Notes under the pieces: model-generated | The model's input: the letters and a program-made list of their open reading frames with translations, nothing else | Told to the model about the DNA's origin: nothing | The model's database searches: none | Program-made: the position numbers and the translations under genes | Shown here: positions 50,679 through 59,270 of the stretch, one piece after another | Layout: the number at the start of each line of letters is the position of its first letter | How positions within the stretch are numbered: the stretch's first letter is position 1 | Source: Devosia sp. ZB163 | Lineage (GTDB): Bacteria; Pseudomonadota; Alphaproteobacteria; Rhizobiales; Devosiaceae | Assembly: GCF_028613635.1 (NCBI RefSeq) | Contig: NZ_JAQRMY010000001.1 | Coordinates: forward strand, 725,778 to 789,777 | DNA length: 64,000 nucleotides | Reading direction: 5' to 3'

Positions 50679-52091
50679 GTGGCTGCGGCATATCTCGACG
50701 ATGATCGGCTGTTCGATGCCGAGCCGAAGGCGCGCGGCATCGCGCGGGCGCTCTATGCCGGCATCAGGGACCTGCCGCTGGTCTCGCCGCATGGCCATAC
50801 CGAGCCGCGCTGGTATGCCGAGAACGAGCATTTCCCCGACCCGGCGCAACTGCTGATCGTCCCCGATCACTATGTCTTCCGCATGCTGTTCAGCCAGGGC
50901 GTGCGCCTCGAAGACCTGGGCGTGCCGACGACGGACGGCAGCGCCGTCGAGACCGACGGGCGGAAGATCTGGCGGCTCTTTGCCAAGAACTACTACCTCT
51001 TCCGCGGCACCCCGACCCGCATGTGGCTCGACCACACCCTCACAACGCTGTTCGGCATCGAGGAGCGGCTCATCGAGGCCAATGCCGACGCCGTCTACGA
51101 CCGGATTGCCGAACTCCTGCAGCGCGACGACTACCGGCCGCGCGCCCTGTTCGAGCGCTTCAACCTCGAGGTCATCTCGACCACCGACGCGGCGACCGAC
51201 GAGCTCAAGTGGCACCGGATGATCAAGGACAGCGGCTGGAAGGGCAGGGTGGTGCCGGCCTACAGGCCCGACGCCGTGGTCGATCCCGATTTCGCCGGCT
51301 TTGCCCAGAACCTCGACCGGCTCGGCGAGCTGACCGGCGAGGATACCGGTCACTGGACCGGCTATCTCGAGGCTCACCGCAAGCGCCGCGCTTACTTCAA
51401 GGAGTTCGGGGCGACCTCGTCCGATCACGGCCACCCGACGGCTGAAACGGCCAATCTCAACCCCAAGGAAGCCGGCCAGCTCTTCGACAAGGTGCGGACC
51501 GGAAAGGCCGACAGCCGCGAGCGCGCCCTGTTCCGCGCCCAGATGCTGACCGAGATGGCTCGCATGTCCGTCGATGACGGGCTGGTGCTGCAGATCCACC
51601 CGGGCTCCTGGCGCAACCACTCGCCGTCGATGCTGGCGAAGTTCGGCCGCGACAAGGGTTTCGACATCCCCTCGCGCACCGACTATGTCGGCGCCCTGAA
51701 GCCGCTGCTCGACGCCGTCGGCACCGACCCGCGCCTCTCGATCATTCTCTTCACCCTCGACGAGAGCGTCTATGCGCGCGAACTCGCTCCGCTCGCCGGC
51801 GTCTATCCCTCGCTGAAGCTGGGGCCGCCCTGGTGGTTCCACGACAGCCCCGAGGGCATGCGACGCTTCCGCGAGATGGCGACCGAGACGGCCGGCTTCT
51901 ATAACACCGTCGGCTTCAACGACGACACGCGCGCCTTCCCCTCGATCCCGGCGCGCCATGACGTTGCCCGCCGCGTCGACTGCGCCTTCCTCGCCCGCCT
52001 TGTCACCGAGCACCGCCTCGATGAGGACGAGGCCCACGAAGTGGCGCGCGACCTCGCCTACAACCTCGTCAGGAAGGCCTACAAGCTATGA
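50679..52091 (+). CDS. uxaC: Glucuronate (uronate) isomerase
   Basis: A 470-residue amidohydrolase-superfamily isomerase that converts glucuronate or galacturonate to fructuronate or tagaturonate. It has the N-terminal SPHGHTEPRWY pattern (HxH metal site), MWLDHTL, and DGLVLQIHPGSWRNHSP. The start is GTG, preceded by GGAGGGTGGGGA. It overlaps the KdgF-like gene by four bases. Confidence 0.95.
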   Translation: MAAAYLDDDRLFDAEPKARGIARALYAGIRDLPLVSPHGHTEPRWYAENEHFPDPAQLLIVPDHYVFRMLFSQGVRLEDLGVPTTDGSAVETDGRKIWRLFAKNYYLFRGTPTRMWLDHTLTTLFGIEERLIEANADAVYDRIAELLQRDDYRPRALFERFNLEVISTTDAATDELKWHRMIKDSGWKGRVVPAYRPDAVVDPDFAGFAQNLDRLGELTGEDTGHWTGYLEAHRKRRAYFKEFGATSSDHGHPTAETANLNPKEAGQLFDKVRTGKADSRERALFRAQMLTEMARMSVDDGLVLQIHPGSWRNHSPSMLAKFGRDKGFDIPSRTDYVGALKPLLDAVGTDPRLSIILFTLDESVYARELAPLAGVYPSLKLGPPWWFHDSPEGMRRFREMATETAGFYNTVGFNDDTRAFPSIPARHDVARRVDCAFLARLVTEHRLDEDEAHEVARDLAYNLVRKAYKL

Positions 52092-52420
52092 GCACCCCCA
52101 GGGTTTTCGCCCAGCCCACCGATGGCAAGGTCACCCGGCTCGATGGCTCCACCCGCCGTGTAATCCTCGACCTGCCCGAGCTGATGCTGGTCGAGTTCAC
52201 CTTCGACAAGGGCGGGATCGGCGCCCTGCATTCCCACCCGCACCTGCAGACCAGCTACGTGGCCGAGGGCGTGTTCGAGGTGACGATCGACGGGGTCACC
52301 GAGACCATCGCCGCCGGTGGGGCCTATATCGTCCCCTCGGGCCTCGTCCACGGCGTCAAGGCGCTCGAAGCGGGCAAACTCATCGACAGCTTCACGCCGC
52401 GCCGCGACGATTTCCTCTAG
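52088..52420 (+). CDS. kdgF: KdgF-like cupin
   Basis: A 110-residue single-domain cupin: LMLVEFTFDKGGIGALHSHPHLQTSYVAEGVFEVTIDG, VPSGLVHGVKALEAG and LIDSFTPRRDDFL, closely matching KdgF. KdgF opens 4,5-unsaturated uronates released from pectin or alginate. The HSHPHLQ and VHG histidines are the metal set. The ATGA overlap with uxaC couples the two steps of uronate use. Confidence 0.88.
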   Translation: MSTPRVFAQPTDGKVTRLDGSTRRVILDLPELMLVEFTFDKGGIGALHSHPHLQTSYVAEGVFEVTIDGVTETIAAGGAYIVPSGLVHGVKALEAGKLIDSFTPRRDDFL

Positions 52421-52558
52421 GATTCAGGGCCGATCACGATTGGCCTTGTCCACACAATCCACACGCCCGCTCGGTTGCCATCGGAAAGCCATTGAGCGAG
52501 TGGAACCTATCACACGGAACTGCATTTGCGACGCGGGCGCACTTCCAGGGGACGGCAA

Positions 52559-52753
52559 GTGGACGAGAGCTATCGCGGCTACACGATCCGCATTTCATGC
52601 GGTGCGATATGGCATGCCGTGCTGGTCGAGGCGGCGACGGGAGTCGTGCTTCCGACCAAGGCTACGGCTCGCCTCCGCGAAGGGCACATCGTCGCGCTGA
52701 AGCGTGCTCAGGAACTCGTCGACGTCTACTGCCGGGCTCTCGAGACCGCCTGA
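52559..52753 (+). CDS. Small hypothetical protein
   Basis: A 64-residue protein starting at GTG (VDESYRGYTIRISCGAIWHAVLVEAATG) with AGGGG seven bases upstream. It is followed directly by the convergent Hsp70 gene (3 bp). I do not recognise a family. It could be a chance frame, but the ribosome site and codon use favour a real small gene. Confidence 0.4.
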   Translation: MDESYRGYTIRISCGAIWHAVLVEAATGVVLPTKATARLREGHIVALKRAQELVDVYCRALETA

Positions 52754-52756
52754 GGC

Positions 52757-54016
52757 TCAGCCGAAGCGGCGCGCGGCGTCGATCGCAAGTCCCAGCCCCA
52801 CGCTGCCGAACGCATCGGTCTCGACCGCCTTGGCCGCGGGAAACAGCCCGCGCAACACCCGCGCCACTGCCGGAACGCGGGTCGAACCGCCTGTGAGAAT
52901 CAGCGTGTCGATGCGATCGCTGGAGATACCGGCCGCCTCGAGCGTGCGCCCGATGGACCGGGCGATGGAATCGACCGCGTTGCCCAGCGCCGCATCGAGC
53001 TCATCAGCAGTGACCGGGGTTTCGAGCCGCACGTCGCGGGTGACGAACCGGAAGTCCGTCTGCGGCGCGGCGCTGAGCGCGATCTTGGTCTCTTCGACCC
53101 GGCCGGCGAGTCGATGGCCCTGCCGGTCCTCGACCAGCGCCACGAGCATCGAGACGAGATCGGGGAACTGCGCCTCGCGTTCGGTCTCGTGCAGCTCGGC
53201 CATCACCTTGGCATTGTAGAGCCGGTTGATGCGGTGCCAGGTGGCGAGGTCGTAATAGGGCGCCGAAGGCAGCGGGCGCTTGCCGTCCGCCGTCTCGGTG
53301 CCATAGCCCATCAGCGGCATCACCTTCTTGAGCGACAGCAGCCGGTCGAAATCGGTGCCCCCGATGTGGACGCCAGCCGTCGCGAGGATGTCCGCCTTGC
53401 GGTCCCGGGCCTTGGCGCGCTCAGGCGAAACGCGAATGACCGTGAAGTCCGACGTGCCGCCGCCGATATCGGCGACAAGGCCCAGTTCCTCGCCGGTCAC
53501 CTGCTGCTCATAGTCGAGCGCTGCGGCGATAGGCTCGAACTGGAACTCGACATGCCGGTAGCCCTGGGCGCGGACGGCGCCCTCGAGCTGGGCCTGCGCC
53601 TCGGCATCCGCCGCGTCGTCATCGTCGACGAAGCGGACGGGACGGCCACACACGATCTGGTCGATCTCATGCCCGAGCGTCGCTTCCGACCGGTGCTTCA
53701 GCTCCGCGACGAACCGCCCGACGATATCGGAAAAGCTCAGCGCCTCGCGCTTGACCCGCGTCGTGTCCTTGAACAGCGATGTGCCCAGCACGCTCTTGAT
53801 CGAGCGCATCAGCCGTCCGTCGGCACCTGTCACGTATTCGCTCACCGCGCGGCGGCCGAAAAAGGTGCGGTCCTCCTCGAACGAAAAGAAGATCGCGGTC
53901 GGAATGGTGGGCTTGCCATCCTCGAGCGGCAGCAGCTGCGGAGGCTTGTTGCCGCCGGCCGCGGCAACCGTCGAATTGGAAGTGCCGAAATCCATGCCGC
54001 AATGGGTGCGCGCCAT
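52757..54016 (-). CDS. Hsp70-family protein, nucleotide-binding-domain only (YegD-like)
   Basis: A 419-residue actin-fold ATPase: phosphate-1 loop GMDFGTSNSTVA, IQFEP-like FEPIAAALDYEQQ, phosphate-2 VADIGGGTSDFTVI, and adenosine LTGGSTRVPAVARVL. It lacks the peptide-binding domain of DnaK (which is about 640 residues), as in YegD. No J-domain or GrpE partner is adjacent. The ATG at 54016 follows GGAG by eight bases; the TTG two codons earlier is possible. Confidence 0.9.
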   Translation of the reverse strand: MARTHCGMDFGTSNSTVAAAGGNKPPQLLPLEDGKPTIPTAIFFSFEEDRTFFGRRAVSEYVTGADGRLMRSIKSVLGTSLFKDTTRVKREALSFSDIVGRFVAELKHRSEATLGHEIDQIVCGRPVRFVDDDDAADAEAQAQLEGAVRAQGYRHVEFQFEPIAAALDYEQQVTGEELGLVADIGGGTSDFTVIRVSPERAKARDRKADILATAGVHIGGTDFDRLLSLKKVMPLMGYGTETADGKRPLPSAPYYDLATWHRINRLYNAKVMAELHETEREAQFPDLVSMLVALVEDRQGHRLAGRVEETKIALSAAPQTDFRFVTRDVRLETPVTADELDAALGNAVDSIARSIGRTLEAAGISSDRIDTLILTGGSTRVPAVARVLRGLFPAAKAVETDAFGSVGLGLAIDAARRFG

Positions 54017-54221
54017 TTCCAATTCTCCGCGTCGATGGATGGTCTCGCCCTGGGGGTGAGCGGGCGGGCCATATAGGCGGTCCGGTCGCCGCTGTCGAGG
54101 CCTGGGCCCCCGAAACCGGCCAACATGAGGGCGGAGCAGGACCGCGGTCCCTCACAGCACCCCGTTGATACTTCCCGTGATATGCCCGGTTCCAGGGCTT
54201 ACCGCTGGGCGAGGACGCAAG

Positions 54222-54962
54222 ATGTCGAGCCAGTATGGAACGTGTGTCGTGCTTGGTAGGGGGCGCGTCGGCTTTCTCACTTTCCTGATCGCGCTGGGAG
54301 TAACGCTGGCCTTGTGGAGTTCATCCGGTGCAGGGGGACGATCAAGTCTGCTGCTTACCCTGAGACAAACGATAACCTTTGCCACCCCCACCGGCGACGT
54401 CTCCGCAACAGGTGTCATCCAGAAGCGGGTGATCGGGAGAGGCGTTGGCCGCGACGCGGCAATCCACGAGGCCAGCTACGGCGAAGCGCCGGGAGTGTTC
54501 GTACCGGGCCTAGGGTTCACCTTCGTGACCTTCATATACCCAGGCCTTGAACCCCTAGGGGGATATCGGAACCTAGTCTCGGAAGCTTGCGGTGTCCCGC
54601 GGCTTGGTCGCACAGGGCAGACTGTCGAGCAGTGGCTAAGGGATGTCGACCGGGCGTTTGTCGACAGGTGCCGGGTTCCGCGCTCCATTCAGCCCATACT
54701 GGTCAGCTTTCCGGATCCTTCCGATCCACACAGCGCAGAGGCGTACCTGCCGGATCACCTGCCGAAGGGCATCTCCATCAGATCCTACGATGTCGAGCGC
54801 ACGACGGAGGAGGTCACATTCGGTGGTCTCTCTCGGCTCGGATGGATCAAGGAGAACCCCGTACCTGGCGTGACGATTCAGGTTGCCGGGCGGGAGCAGT
54901 ACGTTGGAATAAGCATCACAGAAGATCTGTTGGCCCAGAATACCCCATTGGGGCCGACTTGA
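54222..54962 (+). CDS. Orphan membrane-anchored protein of unknown function
   Basis: A 246-residue protein with one N-terminal membrane helix (about residues 16-34, VGFLTFLIALGVTLALWSS) and a soluble remainder rich in short turns (VIQKRVIGRGVGRDAAIHEASYGEAPGVFVPGLGF). I recognise no domain. Third-codon GC is visibly lower than in neighbours, which with the lack of partners suggests a transferred or fast-evolving gene. The ATG at 54222 is used over the start at 54165. Confidence 0.6.
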   Translation: MSSQYGTCVVLGRGRVGFLTFLIALGVTLALWSSSGAGGRSSLLLTLRQTITFATPTGDVSATGVIQKRVIGRGVGRDAAIHEASYGEAPGVFVPGLGFTFVTFIYPGLEPLGGYRNLVSEACGVPRLGRTGQTVEQWLRDVDRAFVDRCRVPRSIQPILVSFPDPSDPHSAEAYLPDHLPKGISIRSYDVERTTEEVTFGGLSRLGWIKENPVPGVTIQVAGREQYVGISITEDLLAQNTPLGPT

Positions 54963-54997
54963 GGGGGCGCACGGCCCGGGAGGGTCCCGGAAACACA

Positions 54998-55019
54998 AAA
55001 GCCGCCCGGAGGCGGCTTT
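54998..55019. terminator. Bidirectional terminator between the orphan gene and tRNA-Ala
   Basis: AAAGCCGCC-CGGA-GGCGGCTTT, a 9-bp perfect stem. In the leftward sense it is followed by a short T-rich tract (TTTTGTGTTT), 33 bp past the tRNA-Ala 3' end. Confidence 0.75.
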
Positions 55020-55051
55020 ATGTCGGTCGGCTAACCAGCCGGTCCGGGAAT

Positions 55052-55127
<76 letters not shown>

Positions 55128-55215
55128 ATCAACGATCACGTGGATCACATCCGGATGCCCGGGCGAGCCGGGCTTTGGGATTTGCGCGGCGGCGTTTCCG
55201 TCGCAGCGCGGGTGC

Positions 55216-55244
55216 TATCTACCTAGGTGCTCCGCTCCTTGCAA
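55216..55244 (-). promoter_or_regulatory. Predicted promoter of tRNA-Ala
   Basis: Leftward TTGCAA (55239-55244) and TAGATA (55216-55221) with a 17-bp spacer. The implied leader to the mature tRNA is about 80 bases. Confidence 0.5.
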
Positions 55245-55278
55245 GCGGCTTTTTCACACCGGGGCGATTGTGGGGATA

Positions 55279-55686
55279 TCAGCGCTCGTCGTTGCCGCCG
55301 CCCACATCGAAGTCGAGGTCTTCATCCTCGTCTTCATCCTCTTCGAGGAACACGTCTTCATCCTCGCCGAGATCCTCGACGTCCTCGACATCCTCGACAT
55401 CGGGGATATCCTCGCCCTCGCCGGCTTCCTCAGCATCCGCTTCTTCGAGCGACACAGTCTCGGGCGCGTTCGGCTCGACGGCTTCTTCCGCCTCCACTTC
55501 CTCGTCTTCCTCTTCCTCGTCGCGCTCAGGCGCTGCCTTCACGCGGGTCGTGGTGAGGGTGTCGAAATAGGAGCGCGGATAGGACTTGCCGGTATAGGGC
55601 GAGACGATCGGATCCTTGTTGAGGTCGTAGAACTTCTTGCCGGTATCGGGGTCTTCCCGTTTCGTACCGCGTTCGTCCTGGGCCAA
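55279..55686 (-). CDS. TIGR02300 family acidic protein
   Basis: A 135-residue protein. The N-terminal third has the TIGR02300 pattern KFYDLNKDPIVSPYTGKSYPRSYF; the rest is a low-complexity acidic tail (about 45 Asp/Glu). The family is confined to alphaproteobacteria, of unknown function, and usually lies next to tRNA-Ala and the aroA-cmk-rpsA block, as here apart from aroA. Confidence 0.9.
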   Translation of the reverse strand: MAQDERGTKREDPDTGKKFYDLNKDPIVSPYTGKSYPRSYFDTLTTTRVKAAPERDEEEEDEEVEAEEAVEPNAPETVSLEEADAEEAGEGEDIPDVEDVEDVEDLGEDEDVFLEEDEDEDEDLDFDVGGGNDER

Positions 55687-55867
55687 TTGCTTGCCTCTTC
55701 GGAAAGGCGGGGGCTACCCCCGCTGGGAAAACGTCCGGTTAGGGTGAAAGTTTCGGCCTGTCAAACCCAAAATGCGCGCGATCCGCGGGGGGTGAAGCCG
55801 GCCCCGCTGGCAGGCGGGCGGGCCCGATGCTAGGGGAAGCGAAAGGCCTCCGTCACGGGGAGTGGGC

Positions 55868-56506
55868 ATGATCATCGCGGTGGATGGGCCGGCGGCTTCC
55901 GGCAAGGGGACGCTGGCGGCGGGACTGGCCCGCCATTATGGCCTGCCGCAGCTCGATACGGGCCTGCTCTATCGCGCCGTTGGCCGCGCCGTGGCGAGCC
56001 TCGAGGATCAGCCTGGCTTCGAAGCGGCGGCGGTCGCGGCGGCCCGTACCATCGACACAGGCCATCTCGACCCTGTGGCCCTCTCCACGGCCGAGGTCGG
56101 CGTGCTCGCGAGCAAGGTCGCGGTGATTGCCGACGTCCGCAAGGCCCTGTTCGATTTCCAGCGCCAGTTCGCGCTCCAGCCGGGCGGCGCCGTGCTCGAT
56201 GGCCGCGACATCGGTACCACGATCGCGCCGGACGCCGATGTGAAGCTCTTCATCCAGGCCGACAGCAAGGCCCGCATGGAGCGCCGGGCCCGCCAGCTCG
56301 AGGCGCGTGGTATCGAGGTTGACCGGTACACTCTCTATCACCAGATAGAACAGAGGGACGCCCGCGACATGGCGAACCCCAATGGCGGTTTCTACCCGGC
56401 GCCAGATGCCCACTTGCTGGATACGACGCTTCTGGATATAGAGGCCGCACTCCGCGCAGCCGTCGCCATTGTCGACGGGGCCATGGCACGCAAGGCGCAG
56501 CTCTAG
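55868..56506 (+). CDS. cmk: Cytidylate kinase
   Basis: A 212-residue CMP/dCMP kinase. The P-loop is AVDGPAASGKGTLA (residues 5-18), and LDTGLLYRAVG and VLDGRDIGTTIAPDADVKLFI are diagnostic. The ATG at 55868 has GGGGAG five bases before it; the GTG two codons upstream is possible. It precedes rpsA by 172 bp, the usual order; aroA, which normally precedes cmk in Rhizobiales, is missing. Confidence 0.96.
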   Translation: MIIAVDGPAASGKGTLAAGLARHYGLPQLDTGLLYRAVGRAVASLEDQPGFEAAAVAAARTIDTGHLDPVALSTAEVGVLASKVAVIADVRKALFDFQRQFALQPGGAVLDGRDIGTTIAPDADVKLFIQADSKARMERRARQLEARGIEVDRYTLYHQIEQRDARDMANPNGGFYPAPDAHLLDTTLLDIEAALRAAVAIVDGAMARKAQL

Positions 56507-56678
56507 GCTGTAAAACCAACCCTTGCGGCGTGCCCCACCGGCAAGTTCCAAGAGCCGGCACCGGAAACTCAATCACGACTTTCATTGGCTCGCGCGCCAG
56601 CGCACCGGATCGCCATTTTGAATTGGCGATGGCAGCGAGCCCTCAACACCAGCCACCGGGCGCGATTGGAGAAGTAGC

Positions 56679-58376
56679 TTGGCAGTTCAAACTGTGACCA
56701 AGGAAGATTTCGAGTCCATGCTCCTGGACTCGTTCCTCGACAACGAGCCCCTGGAAGGGACCGTCGTCAAGGGCAAGGTGGTGGCGATCGAGAAGGATCT
56801 CGCCATCATCGACGTCGGTCTGAAGACCGAAGGCCGCATCGCGCTGAAGGAATTCGGCGCCGCCGGCCGTGACGGCACCATCAAGGTGGGCTCGGAAGTC
56901 GAAGTCTATGTCGACCGCGTCGAGAACGCCGTCGGCGAGGCCGTCCTCTCGCGCGAGAAGGCCCGCCGCGAAGAGAGCTGGGTCAAGCTCGAAGAGATGT
57001 ACAACGCCAACCAGCGCGTCGAAGGCATCATCTTCAACCAGGTCAAGGGTGGTTTCACCGTCGACCTCGAAGGTGCCGTGGCCTTCCTGCCGCGTTCGCA
57101 GGTGGACATCCGTCCGATCCGCGACATCGGCCCGCTGATGAACGTGCCGCAGCCGTTCCAGATCCTGAAGATGGACAAGCGCCGCGGCAACATCGTCGTG
57201 TCGCGTCGTGCGATCCTCGAAGAAAGCCGCGCTGAGCAGCGCTCCGAGATCGTCCAGCAGCTCGAGGAAGGTCAGGTCGTCGACGGCGTGGTCAAGAACA
57301 TCACCGACTACGGTGCGTTCGTCGACCTCGGCGGTATCGATGGTCTGCTGCACGTCACCGATATCGCGTGGCGCCGCGTCAACCATCCGTCGGAAGTGCT
57401 GTCGATCGGCGAGACCATCAAGGTCCAGATCGTCCGCATCAACCACGAGAGCCACCGCATCAGCCTGGGCATGAAGCAGCTCCAGGCCGATCCGTGGGAT
57501 GGTATCGCGTCCAAGTACCCGGTCGGCGCCAAGTTCACCGGCCGCGTGACCAACATCACCGACTACGGTGCGTTCGTCGAGCTGGAGCCGGGCATCGAAG
57601 GCCTGATCCACGTCTCCGAGATGAGCTGGACCAAGAAGAACGTCCACCCGGGCAAGATCGTCTCCACTTCGCAGGAAGTGGAAGTGATGGTGCTCGAGGT
57701 CGATCCCGACAAGCGCCGTATCTCGCTCGGCCTGAAGCAGACCCTCGCCAATCCGTGGGAAACCTTCGCCGACAAGTACCCGGTCGGCTCGGTGGTCGAA
57801 GGCGAGGTCAAGAACAAGACCGAGTTCGGTCTGTTCATCGGTCTCGACGGCGACGTCGACGGAATGGTCCACCTGTCCGACCTCGACTGGCAGAAGCCGG
57901 GCGAGCAGGCACTCGACGAGTACAACCGCGGCGACGTGGTCCAGGCCAAGGTGCTGGACGTCGATGTCGACAAGGAGCGTATCTCGCTCGGCATCAAGCA
58001 GCTGGCAGTCGGCGAAGTTGCCGATACCGGCGGCGACGGCATCCGCAAGGGTTCCGTGGTGACCGGCACCGTGACCGAAGTGAACGACGGCGGCATCGAA
58101 GTCCGTATCGCGGACACCGAGATGACCGCGTTCATCCGTCGAGCCGATCTGTCGCGTGACCGCAACGACCAGCGTCCGGAGCGTTTCTCCAAGGGCGAGA
58201 AGGTCGACGCGCGCGTCACCCAGTACGATCGCAAGACCCAGCGCATCCAGCTCTCCATCAAGGCGCTTGAAATCGCCGAGGAGAAGGAAGCCGTGGCCGC
58301 TTATGGTTCGTCGGACTCGGGCGCTTCGCTCGGCGACATCCTGGGCGCCGCGCTCAAGGGCCGCGACGACAAGTAA
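56679..58376 (+). CDS. rpsA: 30S ribosomal protein S1, predicted TTG start
   Basis: A 565-residue S1 with six S1/OB domains (two for ribosome binding at about 30-175, four for RNA). The start is a TTG (LAVQTVTKEDFESML), with GGAG eight bases before; the next in-frame ATG is at codon 14, inside the conserved start. Repeats of the signature DYGAFVDL and GLIHVSEMSW are clear. A strong terminator follows within about 40 bp of the stop. Confidence 0.97.
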   Translation: MAVQTVTKEDFESMLLDSFLDNEPLEGTVVKGKVVAIEKDLAIIDVGLKTEGRIALKEFGAAGRDGTIKVGSEVEVYVDRVENAVGEAVLSREKARREESWVKLEEMYNANQRVEGIIFNQVKGGFTVDLEGAVAFLPRSQVDIRPIRDIGPLMNVPQPFQILKMDKRRGNIVVSRRAILEESRAEQRSEIVQQLEEGQVVDGVVKNITDYGAFVDLGGIDGLLHVTDIAWRRVNHPSEVLSIGETIKVQIVRINHESHRISLGMKQLQADPWDGIASKYPVGAKFTGRVTNITDYGAFVELEPGIEGLIHVSEMSWTKKNVHPGKIVSTSQEVEVMVLEVDPDKRRISLGLKQTLANPWETFADKYPVGSVVEGEVKNKTEFGLFIGLDGDVDGMVHLSDLDWQKPGEQALDEYNRGDVVQAKVLDVDVDKERISLGIKQLAVGEVADTGGDGIRKGSVVTGTVTEVNDGGIEVRIADTEMTAFIRRADLSRDRNDQRPERFSKGEKVDARVTQYDRKTQRIQLSIKALEIAEEKEAVAAYGSSDSGASLGDILGAALKGRDDK

Positions 58377-58413
58377 GCCTGCCGCGGGTAACCTGCCCGC
58401 GCGCCGGAAATCG

Positions 58414-58441
58414 GGGCTCGCACCAGCTATGGTGCGGGCCC
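58414..58441 (+). terminator. Intrinsic terminator of rpsA
   Basis: GGGCTCGCACC-AGCTAT-GGTGCGGGCCC, an 11-bp stem (one T-G pair), then TTCGTTTGG. It starts about 40 bp after the rpsA stop. Confidence 0.75.
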
Positions 58442-58462
58442 TTCGTTTGGGGATCGCCGGAA

Positions 58463-58966
58463 ATGCTCAGAGATGTCGCCTGGCGCACCATGACCGCCTA
58501 TGACCTGCCGGCCGTGCAGGGCATAGCCGATACCGTGCATGTCGATTTCTTCGAGGCGCCCGAAGTGCTCGCCGAGCGGCTGAGCCTCTATCACAACGGC
58601 TGCTACCTGCTCGAAGTCGGCGAGAAGCCGGCCGGCTACGTGCTGAGCCACCCCTGGACCTACGGCACCCTGCCGCCGCTCAACACGTTGCTCAAACACC
58701 TGCCGGCCGAGCCTGACACTTATTACCTGCACGATCTCTGCCTGCTGCCGGTGGCCCGCCGCGTCGGCGCCGCGTCCCGCATCGTCGAGGCGCTGACCAA
58801 GCATGCCCGCGCCGAAGGCTACCCCACCATGACGCTCGTCGCCGTCGCCGGTTCGATCCCGTTCTGGCAGCGCCAGGGCTTCGAGACCGTCGAGATCGAG
58901 GCGCTCTACGCCAAGCTGCTGAGCTACGAGGACGCGGCCAGCTACATGGTCAAGCGCCTCGGCTGA
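58463..58966 (+). CDS. GNAT N-acetyltransferase
   Basis: A 167-residue acetyltransferase: YYLHDLCLLPVARRVGAASRIVEALTKHARAEGYPTMTLVAVAGSIPFWQRQGFE contains the strand-4/acetyl-CoA loop (RRVGAASR) and the strand-5 WxRxGF pattern. Substrate unknown. It starts 22 bp beyond the rpsA terminator, so it needs its own promoter or readthrough. Confidence 0.9.
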   Translation: MLRDVAWRTMTAYDLPAVQGIADTVHVDFFEAPEVLAERLSLYHNGCYLLEVGEKPAGYVLSHPWTYGTLPPLNTLLKHLPAEPDTYYLHDLCLLPVARRVGAASRIVEALTKHARAEGYPTMTLVAVAGSIPFWQRQGFETVEIEALYAKLLSYEDAASYMVKRLG

Positions 58967-59029
58967 CGACCTCGCGGGGAACGACCCCGCTGCCGGCGCA
59001 TTCTCCGATTGATCAGAGCGGGCCTCACC

Positions 59030-59263
59030 ATGCCTCGGTACTATTTCGACATCATCGAGAACGACCACCGTAGCCGCGACCGCGAGGGTGTGGACCTACC
59101 CTCGCTCGACGATGCCCGGCGCGAGGCCCAGGAGGCGCTGGCCGATATGGCCGCCGAGGTCTTCCGCCGCAGCGAGAACGCTACCCTGACCATCGAGATC
59201 CGCACCGAGCCCGATGGGGCCTCGGTCGAGGTTGTCGCCTCCGCCTCCATCCGGACGAACTAG
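59030..59263 (+). CDS. DUF6894 family protein
   Basis: A 77-residue protein starting MPRYYFDIIENDHRSRDREGVDLPSLDDARREAQEAL, the DUF6894 pattern, common in Rhizobiales and of unknown function. The ATG at 59030 is used instead of 59009. The Crp-type gene starts 7 bp after its stop, which itself sits in that gene's AGGAG ribosome site. Confidence 0.8.
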   Translation: MPRYYFDIIENDHRSRDREGVDLPSLDDARREAQEALADMAAEVFRRSENATLTIEIRTEPDGASVEVVASASIRTN

Positions 59264-59270
59264 GAGCCGC

